From positions 1-16,660 of the forward strand of contig DAOWGY010000061.1 in NCBI GenBank assembly GCA_030641695.1: 16,660 bases of DNA, in the 5' to 3' direction. The notes beneath the pieces are model-generated. The model worked only from the letters and a program-made list of their open reading frames with translations, was not told the origin of the DNA and made no database searches. Source of the stretch: Gammaproteobacteria bacterium (GTDB taxonomy: Bacteria; Pseudomonadota; Gammaproteobacteria; Steroidobacterales; Woeseiaceae). Shown here piece by piece: positions 1-10,000 of the stretch; position 1 is the first letter of the stretch; every line of letters starts with the position of its first letter. Position numbers and translations under genes: made by a program.

Positions 1-36
1 CGTACCAGAACTCGACCTCGACACGGCGGTTCAGAG
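1..36 (-). repeat. Copy 1 of direct repeat at the end of OmpA-like domain 2
   Basis: Matches 490-525 with four mismatches in 36 bases, at a distance of 489 bases (163 codons). It encodes the NRRVEVE-WY end of the second OmpA-like domain. The close match reflects internal domain duplication in the gene and not a mobile element. Confidence 0.7.
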
Positions 37-1084
37 CCCGCCCCTGCGCGGTCTGGTTCGAGGCGAGCGGCCTCGAAGAACCTTGTCCGTCACTTTCTAT
101 GACTGCAGTCGGCAGATCCAGACCGTCCTGAATCGCAAGTGCGACACGTCGTGCACGCGCTTTCGAGAGCCCGACATGGGTACCGTAGATCCGCTCGGTC
201 CGTCCTGCAAGCGGCACATCGTCCGTGTGCCCCACGAATTTGACCACGACATTCTGCTTGTCGCCGAGATTCCGGAGACTCTGCCGGACCTGTTCCATGA
301 AGTTAGCACTGACATCGATGGATTCCTCGCCGAACCTGAGCGGTGCGATCAGGTTTTGCACGCGCGCGCGCTTCGAATGGCCTTCAACGTAGCGCAGTTT
401 GCATACGGTCTCCATGCGACAGACTTTTACTCGCGTGATCTCGTGCGGAACGAGGAACTCTTCCAGCGCCACCTTCTCCCTGACTTCGTCGTACCAGACT
501 TCGACCTCGACGCGGCGGTTCAGCGCACGGCCTTCGTCGGTCAGATTTGAAGCCACAGGGTCCGTGTCCCCGGCCCACTCGTAGGAGATCGCTTCGGGCG
601 GCAGCGCCAGCGAGGTCTGGAAATGCTCCGCGACCTGGCCGGCACGCTCGCGTGACAATCCGCCGTTGTCACCATAGATCGCCTGCAGCCGCGGAGACAA
701 CGGCCGGTTGTCAGCGTGACCTATCAGGTGCAGGCGCACGTTGATGCGATCCTGCATGCGTCCGAGTATGTCGCCGAGCGACTCGACAGTGGACTGCGGG
801 ATCTTCGCGACGCCGGTTTCGAAGTGGATTGGCGGCACAAGTCCGCTGAGCTTGACGGTCTCGAGTGCGTCCTCGAGCGTCTCGCGCGTTTCGAGCGTGT
901 CGCCCTGTTCCGTTTCGGTATCGTCCGGGTTCTGTACCCATTTCATCAGCGGCCCGTCGTCCGTCATGTGCCGTTCGACGGCCTCACCCAGCGGCACTTC
1001 GTCGACATTTGCGGCATACGCCGGGAACGTGGCGAGTATTGCTACCCAGATCAACAGATAGCTCAGCTTCATCACGGCGTTCAT
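1..1084 (-). CDS. Secreted tandem OmpA-like peptidoglycan-binding protein (3' end outside window)
   Basis: The frame is open from ATG 1084 to the window edge, giving 361 residues and no stop. Residues 1-24 form a signal peptide (hydrophobic LSYLLIWVAILATF, cleavage near AYA). Two OmpA C-terminal-like domains follow, at about 84-200 and 245-361. Each has the IxFxxG/LRFGEES-type first strand, a GHAD (122-125) or GHTD (285-288) motif, an LSRERA or LSKARA helix (143-148, 306-311) and the ending RALNRRVEVE-WY. OmpA-like domains bind diaminopimelate in peptidoglycan through the Asp and Arg of these motifs, so the product should be periplasmic and bound to the wall. Domain 1 has Ala for Thr in GHTD. 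Cys222 and Cys228 lie between the domains. The start overlaps the stop of the giant gene in an ATGA, implying translational coupling and a joint role. Further domains beyond the edge are likely but unseen. Confidence 0.88.
   Translation of the reverse strand, partial: MNAVMKLSYLLIWVAILATFPAYAANVDEVPLGEAVERHMTDDGPLMKWVQNPDDTETEQGDTLETRETLEDALETVKLSGLVPPIHFETGVAKIPQSTVESLGDILGRMQDRINVRLHLIGHADNRPLSPRLQAIYGDNGGLSRERAGQVAEHFQTSLALPPEAISYEWAGDTDPVASNLTDEGRALNRRVEVEVWYDEVREKVALEEFLVPHEITRVKVCRMETVCKLRYVEGHSKRARVQNLIAPLRFGEESIDVSANFMEQVRQSLRNLGDKQNVVVKFVGHTDDVPLAGRTERIYGTHVGLSKARARRVALAIQDGLDLPTAVIESDGQGSSRPLASNQTAQGRALNRRVEVEFWY
490..525 (-). repeat. Copy 2 of direct repeat at the end of OmpA-like domain 1
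   Basis: Partner of the repeat at 1-36 (32 of 36 bases equal). It encodes the NRRVEVEVWY end of the first OmpA-like domain. The two domains differ more elsewhere, so this end of the fold is under the strongest constraint or has undergone gene conversion. Confidence 0.7.
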
Positions 1085-4000
1085 TGGCCCGCCCCCTTGC
1101 TCTTTTCCGGCGGAGCCCCTAGGCGCCAGAAAACTTCAGGTTCGATGACGAGCTCATAGCCAGCGTCCATGTCCCGCCAGGCCGTCATGATCTCGTCCTT
1201 GAGCGTGTTCAGACGCCGATTGACGAGCGTTTCATCCTCCACATCGGCGACGTACGACAGTCGCAGCACCGATGGCGCCTTCTGTAGTTCCTCGAGCAGC
1301 AGGTCAACCCTCGACAGCCACTGACTCCGTATTTCCACGGTGCCCGGCTCGAATACGGCATCCGCGAGATCGAGGCCTACGACGCGATGAATCGATGCAC
1401 CGAAATTGAGGCGCAGCGCTTTACCACGTGTCGCACGCTGCACCTGTACAGGCCTGGTCGATACGCGGAATCCGCTGGGCAGTGTCCTGTCGTCGAGCTT
1501 CAGCACGAAGTTGCTGCCGCGGCTTTCGTATGGCGTTATCGCGCAAGTGATGTGGTAGCGACCGTAACTGTCGGTCTTGGCGGCCAGCCCCCGCGCCGTT
1601 ACAACCCTGACGCCCGGCAGCCCGGTCTCGTCGTTGTCCTGGTAGCTGTTTCGATTGGTGTCATCGAATACCTTGCCGGTTACGTCGGTGCAGTCGAAGG
1701 TCGGGTCCGGAACGATACGTACGGTCGCCGACGCTTCCTCGGACATGATCCCGCCGGTCAGCGCGTTGACGGCCTGCACGCGGTTGGTGAATTCGCCTTC
1801 ACTAACGCCGGCGCCCGCTGCGAGCAACAGCCTGATCGTGTGCTTGCCATCCGTGGCGAGCGTCAGGCCAGACCAGAGCAGCTCACGCCCGTTGATTACT
1901 GGCTCGGTCCTGACATCGTCGAATCGCGCGGAGCCTTCTACATAACGGAAGCCGGCCGGGAAGCGATCCACGACGACAACATCTTGCAGGTCGACGCCAA
2001 AGGAGTTACTGACCGTGATCGTGTACGGCACCATCTGGCCGCGCGTGACATTGATCAGCGGCGTCGACTTGGTCACCGCCACCGCGCCACCGAGCCGCGG
2101 ATCTAGCGGTAGGTGGTTGTTGAACAGCTGACCGGAGCCTGGCAGGCGGCTGTTATCCAGCCTTAGCAGGGTGTGATAAACCGTGCCCGCGCTCCGCGCC
2201 GGTACAGTGGTCGGCGGCGCGAACTCCGATACCTGGACTTCGCAGTGTTGTGCCGTGCCAGGCAATGCGTCGTCTATGGAGCCCGGACATGCCGGCACAT
2301 CGAACGGGGCGCCGGACACGTCTGAGGTCGGGGGGATCAATGCGGACACGCCCGAGACGTAATTGCTGTTCGGCGGCGCGATCTGGATTGCGTAGGCACC
2401 ACCGCTCGAGCAGACGGGATCCGAGAAGTTCATATCGAACTTGTAGTAGCCGTCTGCGAGCGTGACCTGGCCTTGTTGACGCGGATCGTCGAAGCAGCCT
2501 GACGGAACACCAACCCCATTGCGCGGATCGACCAGCGTCAGGACCGCGCCCGCAATCGGCGAGCGCGCGACAGAATCGTAAACGACGCCGTTTGGATCGA
2601 TCGGCAAATTAAGATCGCGCAGATTGCTGCCACCCTGCACGACAATCTCGTCGATCCGCTGCAAACCATCAGTAAAGTCGGAGTCGGTCTGACCGAGCAA
2701 CGCTGTCCTCGAGCCAGCTCCGGGCGCACTGAACTGCAGTGAGTATTGCTGGCCGCTGAGGTAATTGGGTGGCACACCTGTCATCACATACAGGCCGTCC
2801 ACGTCGCTGAGCATCGAGCGAATCGGCTGGCCGTCGCGCAGCAGAGTCACGGACCAGCCGTCGAGCGGCCGCTCACCGATCTGGAATGTGTTCGTGTAAT
2901 CCGAATCGTGCCATACGGCGCCGCTCAGAATGCCGGCACCCGGGACGCCGCCCACGTCGATAATCGCGGTTGCCGATGCCGTTTGTATCGGATCATTCCA
3001 CGTCACCTGCGCGGTGTTGCTGACCGGCGTGCCATCGAGCAGGTTCGGATCGATAACCGCGCGGAATCGCACGATGATGGCCTGGCCGGGATCCAGTGCC
3101 CCGTACTGACCAAAATAGTCGGCAGTAATCGTCGTGCCGGCAAAGCTTACGCCAGCCGACAGGCCATTCATCATCGCGGACTGATCGACGTAAGTCAGGT
3201 AGCCCGGATTGTCGGCATCGAGATCGTCGGTAATCGTTGCATACAGCGCGGGCACTGCGCCGACGTTGCGCACCGATACCGTGTATTCGAGTGTCGCGCC
3301 GGCAATTGCAGGACCGCCACCGACGACGGCGACGTCCTTGGCGATCGAAAGCTGTTGTGCATCACCGACCACGACTACGGTGGGCTCGGGACCCGTTGCC
3401 GGATTGCCGTCCCCATCCGTCAACAGATTCGGCAGCTCGGCGCTGTAAACGAGCGCCTGATTGGTGATCAGCGTGCCTGTCGGAACGCCGGGGTTGACCT
3501 GCATGTCGAACTGTACGACTGCAGATTCGCCCGGCGAAAGCACGCCCTCGGCCGCGCCCGGCAACGGCGGCGTCAGGTCAGCGGAGCTGACGTCGATACG
3601 GTTCACGAGCGGGAACACACCGGCATCGGGTTGTCCGACCGGCTCTCCGTTCAGGGTCGTCGAGTCCGCAACATAGGTAACGTCATTGGGAACGAGATCC
3701 GCGAGCCGCACAATTGTCGCTGCCACGGGACCGTTGTTATAGATCTGGATCGTGTAACGCAGCGTGTCACCCGGATCGACGATGCCCGGCGATCCCGCAT
3801 CAATCTGCAGTGCGGCGGACTTCGGCGCGAACAGAAGCGGGAAGTTACCGACGACATCCTGCGTCGGGTCATCAGGCAAAGCAGTGCGGGGATCATCCGA
3901 GGGCTGATCCGCGATGCCGTACGGCGGTGAGCTCAGGAAAGCCTGGTTCGAAATGACGGTGCCGTCAGGGACGTCGGGGTACACGACCACATCGAAGATG

Positions 4001-7000
4001 ATCGTCGCGACGTTGTCGGCGACACCGGCGTTCATCACGCCGGGCGCCGGGTCCTGCGGAGCGTTGATCAGGATGCCATCGGTCAGCGGCGACGTGCCCG
4101 CATTGTTGTCGGCGAGCGCGTTGCCGTTCAGCGTAGTGCTGCCCGCAACATAGGTCGTGTTGGCCGGGATCTGGTCGACGATCTCGACATCGACTGCGTT
4201 GTCCGTGCCGATGTTCTGTACGGTGATCGTGTAGCGCAGCGTTTCGCCCGCGAGTAACACGTTGGGGTCACCGGTCATGTAGGTCGAGATCTTGTCGATG
4301 TCGAATGCCGGCGCCGACTGAATCAGTATCCGCGTCGGGTCCTCGTCGCCGGCGACGTTCGGGTCGGCAGGACCGTTGATGTTCGGGTCATCACTGATCG
4401 CGACCGGGAAGCCCGCGAAAAGGGCCTGCGACTGGTTCATCACGTAGTTGCCGTTCGTGATGACCGGCGCGAGCACGACCTCGAACTCGATTAGCAGGCT
4501 GTCGCCGAGGCCGCCGAGAGTGAGGTCGCGGATATCGAGCAGGCCGGTGCCGGCGGTGCCGCCGTTCGGATCCGTATTGGAGTCGTCGGCACCGGCGGGC
4601 AACGTGATGACGTTCAGCGTTCCCGGCTGGAACGACGGCATCGCATTGAGACTGTCGAGTTCGTCGACGATGCTGAAACCGTCGAGCGGCGTGTCGCTGG
4701 CGTTCTCGACGCGCAGGCCGTAACGAATCGTGTCTCCGGGCGTGGCCACGGTTGCCGGGTCTTCGCCGCTCGTGACGTTTAGCGCGTACTTCTCGAAGAT
4801 GAGTATCGGGCTGAAGACGACGACAGTGTGTGCGTCCTCATGGTCGAGCGTGTTCACCGTGCCGTCCGTGACGACACGTGAATAGCTGCGCGCGTAATTG
4901 AGCGCCGCGGGATTGGACACGTCGATGCTGAACCACTCGGTGGCGCCGGCAATGTTCGTCAAATTGGCGCCCTGTTGACTGTCGGCGTCCAGGGCGGTCT
5001 GGTACGTCACGAGCAGGCGTTGATCGGCGCCTATCGCGGCGGCGCTGTTCAGCAGCGTAATTGTCAGGTTGCAGTCAGGGTCGCCGAGGAACGTGGCACT
5101 GTAGTCGGTGCCTTCGACAAGCACGGGCGAGACTGCGGTCACACCGTCCGCCTCGAACACCTGTGCGGTGAACTGCGACGGCGCAACGTCACAGGTGCCA
5201 CCGTCCACCTGGTTGGGCAGGACGTCATAGATCGTCAGGTTGTAGGCGGGCGAATCGCCGATGTTGTGGACGTTGAGCGTGAACGCCGCGGGCACGCCGA
5301 TTTGCATCTGCGGCGGCCCCGATTTCTCGAGCGTGAGCTCGTCCGGTTCAACGATCGTCATCGGCTGCGATGTGCCCGGCGCACCCGGCAATATCGTCGC
5401 CGGACTGTCGTCGAGGCGATTGTATGTATACGTGGCCGTATTCGTGAACGTCAGTCCCCTGACGTTGGTTGGCGTGTCGTCGAGACGCACAGTGATGTCG
5501 AGCACGATCTGCTCGCCAATCGGTATGTCGATGCCGGTCGTCGTGTCCTCGATCAGCAGATTTGTTGCCGTTCCCGTGTTTACCGGCGTCCACGGCCCGG
5601 AGCCCGAGACCCTGGTTACGCTGACGTAGCTCAGGTCGGCCGCGGATGCGCCGAGGTCGTCGATGATGCGCACATCGTAGAGCGGCAGCGGATGCGGCGT
5701 GGTCGGAACCGTAATCCGGTAGCTGAACTCCTCACCGATGGTTGCCGTCGCCTGAGTATTCGCCTTGGTCAGTGCATCGGCCGGGCCGACCGGGTACGGA
5801 GTACCGTCGGCCGATGCCGGTCCGTAACAATAGTCGTCAGGCGCCGTGATGTTCGGACAACCGTCACCCGTGCGCTCGTACACGCTGACGTCATTCAGCG
5901 ATGTCCAATCCACCCAGATGATATTGGTGAGCGCGATGTTTTCGTCAGCAGGCGCTGTGAGTTCGACCTGGTACGTGACTTCCAGCGTGTCGCCGGCTGC
6001 GACGTCGAGGCTACCGTCATTGTTGCCGGCGCCCCAGACGAGCGGGCCGTTCGGGCTGCCGGTCGGAATGCCAACGAAGCCCGCGACATCGATTCCGTTG
6101 ATCTGGGCGATCGGCGTGTAGCCGCCGTAGAACGTCAGTTCCGGCGGCAGCGTGTCTACGATATTGACGTCGTGTGCGATCGCGTTGCCGATATTGGGTA
6201 TGGTCAGGACGTACTGCACGATGTCGCCAAGCGCGATCGGATCGCCCGCCGCCTTGCCCGGCGTTACGTTGCTGATCGCCTTCGTCGTAGTGAGGGCGGG
6301 TTCAGTCGCCAGGATCGCCGCGGTTGTAACGTTGGCGGACGCCTGGCTGCCGTCATCGCCGTTGGTAAAGTAGACCGTCGCCGAGTTCTGCAATGTACTG
6401 CCGACATTGGTAACGAGGTCATTGTTGATACGCGCGAAGTAATTGGCGCGGATGTAAGGGCTGATGTCCTGCGTAACCGAGTCATCTTCCGTCTCGGTGA
6501 CGACCGAGCCGATATCCCAGACGGCAGTGCCGCTGGCGCCATCCGCAGGTACCGCCGTAAACGCAGCTTCCGCGGGCGCCTGCCCATTGATGCTGGAGAT
6601 GCCGACGAATTCGTAGGTGACGTCGAAGTCCGCGTTGTCGGAAAGCACATAGCTGACTGCGCCGAACGCGAGATCATCGTTCAGCAACACGCCGTTACTG
6701 ACGCCCTCCGGCAGATCGATCTGCACCTGGAAGGACTTGTGCGCACCGATTTCGGGCGGCAGTGCCGTGTCGAGGTCGGTCTTCGCGATCACGAGCGGCG
6801 GCACGTAGACCGAATCGCTGGCCTCAGCTTCGTAGTCGTTGAGCGGATCCGCGGCATTCGGCAGGGCGCCAATTCGCATGCCGTCCACGTCGCCGTCCAC
6901 GCCGATAAGCCCCGCCGAATTCAGCGCCGTATCCTGCCCCGGCAACGATGTCCAGTCGGCCTGTATCGTATTTGCGAGAACCTGCAGCGGCTCGACCGAA

Positions 7001-10000
7001 TCACCGACCTGAACGACGAAGGTGAAGCTGACCTGCTCGCCGACTGCAATCGCGAATCCCGGGTCCCAGCTGAACATCGGGCTGTCCGCACCGTACGTTG
7101 TGGTGTCGACGTTCGGCGGGGGGTTCGTGCCGCCGACGTTACCGACATAGCTAAGATCGGTTCCGGTGAGGTCGTCGAGTACGCGCGGGTTGTGCGCGGT
7201 CGCAGTACCATTGTTCGTGGCCGTTACTGTGACCGTCAGCTGGTCGGTCGCGTCCGCCGTCTCGACTGCAAACTCTTTCAGCAGGTCGATGACAGGTTCG
7301 GCCACCACGACCTCGGCCGCTTCGAAATCGATCACGACCGGGTTGAACGCCTCGTCGACGTAGGTAACGTTGGTGACCGTGTACGCACCACCATTACCGA
7401 TAACAAGGCCGTCCTGGTTCGCGATGACGTTATCAATGCGCGCTATGAACTGTATGCCGAAATCGAAACGGCGATCTGCGCGTGGCGACTGCGTTACTGT
7501 CTGGTTGCCGAAATCCCAGATCACTTCTGTCGCGGTACACGTCGGCGTAAAGGTGCCGCCAGGCACGAAGCCCGCGGCATCGTATGGTGCGGCGTCGAGA
7601 TTGACGTCCGGCGCTTCGATGCAGCGCATGCCGGCAGGTAATTCGTCACGGATCACAAAACTGCGCAGCTGCGCGACCGGTATCAGCGTGCGCAGCTCGA
7701 ACTCGATCTCTTCGCCAATTGAAACGGGCTGTGGTGTCGCGGGCGCGACCAGCAGCGTGTTCGACAGCTGCAGAATCTGCTTCGGCTGAACCTCGACCGG
7801 AATGATTTGAATGGTTGCGTCCGCGGACTCCGATACATACTGTCTCGCGCCGCCGATTTCGCCATTGGAGCCCAGCGGATCGGTCTGGTTGCCGGAGGCT
7901 CCTTCGAGGCTATCGTAGGTCGCGAACGCGGTATTGGTCAGACGCTGCAACGGCGCAACGTCGTCGAACGGATCGACACGGTAGTAAAGTGTGACGCTGT
8001 CGCCGGCGTCGATACGCAGCAACGCATCACTGTGATCGTATGCAGCGATGATCTGCGCGGGACTGCCGTTCAATACCGTATTGTCGGGAACGATCTGGCC
8101 CTCGCCAGCGGCCTCATCGATTTCCGCGTTACCGTCGTTGTCGAGACCATCCGTCTCCAGCGGGTCGACGAAGTTCAGGTCGGTCGGGTCGTTGTCGCTG
8201 GTAACCGTTACGTCGTAAGCCGGCGCGCGGGTAACACCGCCGGCAGCCGCTTCGTTGGCGACCGTGATCCGGAAAATATAGGTGTCAAAGGCGTCACCGT
8301 CGTCAGCGAGCGCCACAAAGTTGCTACACGCCGGGCCGACCCCGTAAATCATCTCGTTACAGACTTCCTTGTCGACGATCAGGCGTGGCTCGGTAACGGT
8401 GAGGTCCACACTGCGACGGAATTCGGGCGGGAAGCCGACCGTCGACGGTCCGAGCGTGTAGATCTCCTCGAGGTCCGTGAGCGGATTGTAGAACACGGCT
8501 TCGAAGGTCGATGTCAGGATGTTACGACTGATGTTGGCGTGCAGGTTCGGCGCAGCGCTGACGTCAATCGGATCGTTCAGCAGGCGCGTCGTCGTATTGA
8601 CCCGGAACCAGTGGTCTTTTTCGGTGATGCGTTCTGCCGGCACCACTGTGTTGAAAGTCCAGTCGAAAAAGTCTTCCGAGAGCGCTAACGGCGGTGGGTT
8701 CAGGCTCACGCCCAGAACCGCGTTGGTACTCGCCCCTGGCGCGAATGGGTCGGTCGATGAGATGTAGCCCTGGCCGTCCGGAATCTCGTCGACGACCTGG
8801 ATGTCCTGCACCGCGATGTATGTGAATCCGGGTGTCTGGAAGCCGAACCAGCCGCCGGACTCGATGTGGAACTCGCATTCCTCGCCGATCTGGATCTCGG
8901 AATCCGGGCTGCCCGGCGGCGGGTTGTTCTCCGTACAGACCCCGAGCTGGCTCTTCAACAGGTTGTAGCCGACGACGCGGGCGCGGATCGCATCGATCGA
9001 GTAATTGTTGGCGCGGTCGGTAATGCCGTCACTGCGCTGTGTCGGCGCCGGGAACCACAGCGGCGTACCGTCGCTCAACGTGATCTCGCCGATGGCATCG
9101 ACGCGGAACGTCAGGTCGTCGTCCGCATTCAGGTCCTGATTTTTGACGACGTCGAAGTTGAGCCTGCGCCTGTGCCCTGCGCGAATGACGCCGACATCGC
9201 ACAGATAGACGGTCGCGGTTGGAGGGAGGCCGACTGGTGTCTGCCATACCGGCATCGCCGGCGGATTCGATGTCTCCGTGCAGCTCGACGGTGCCGTCTG
9301 CACCTCCATCGCTTCACCGAATGTGACATAGGCGAAGTAGTCGTCTGCGTCGTGCCCGCCCCGGTTGCGGAGTTCCGCCGTGAGCCGCAGGACGTCGGTG
9401 TTGGTCAGGATGAATACGAGCTCGCTGCCCGTGATGTCGACATCGATATCTTCGGGCTCCGCGGTGTCGTTGTCATTGAACAGCAGGTAGTGCTCATTGT
9501 TCGTGCAGAACTCTTCGAACCAGATCTCCAGCTGGTTGTCGATCGCGAAGGTCTCTGTCGGGTCCGTGCCCGGCGGGTCGCTGTCCGGCTCTTCCTGGCG
9601 CACGTCCAGGTACGCTTCGAGGTCGTAGTACTGCGGATCGATCAGCACGGTGCGGAATCTGACTGTCAGCACATCACCGTGGCGCAACATGTTGAACTGG
9701 TCTGTAAAATCAGGGTGCACGGTGCTGCTCGTGACGAGAAAGTCGAGCGTCGTGTTGCGAAGTGGCAACGCCGGATCGTTAGTGGTGAGCGGATAGGTCT
9801 GCGGTTCCGGATTGGTCCACTCGACGGTGTCGAGCATGCCCGGATAGGCGTTACCGTACGCGGGCGAAATCACGACCGTCGGATCGAAAGTCGGATCGAT
9901 AACGTACTCCGGTGGTAGCAGGTCGCGGAGCCTGAGCCCGTTGACACCACCCTTGATCGTACCGCCGGTGTTGTTGGTGATCCGTATCGCGACCGTGCCT

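Noticed and set aside
2746..3930. Plus-strand open frame of 394 codons
   Set aside because: Antisense to the Ig-like modules, Arg/His/Cys-rich with no recognisable motif or ribosome site.
4975..7641. Plus-strand open frame of 888 codons
   Set aside because: It is Arg-rich, low-complexity in character, lies wholly antisense to the giant gene and shows no domain; it results from codon bias of the GC-rich gene opposite.
7807..9918. Two further long plus-strand frames (293 and 350 codons)
   Set aside because: Same antisense shadow pattern within the giant gene; no protein family resemblance.
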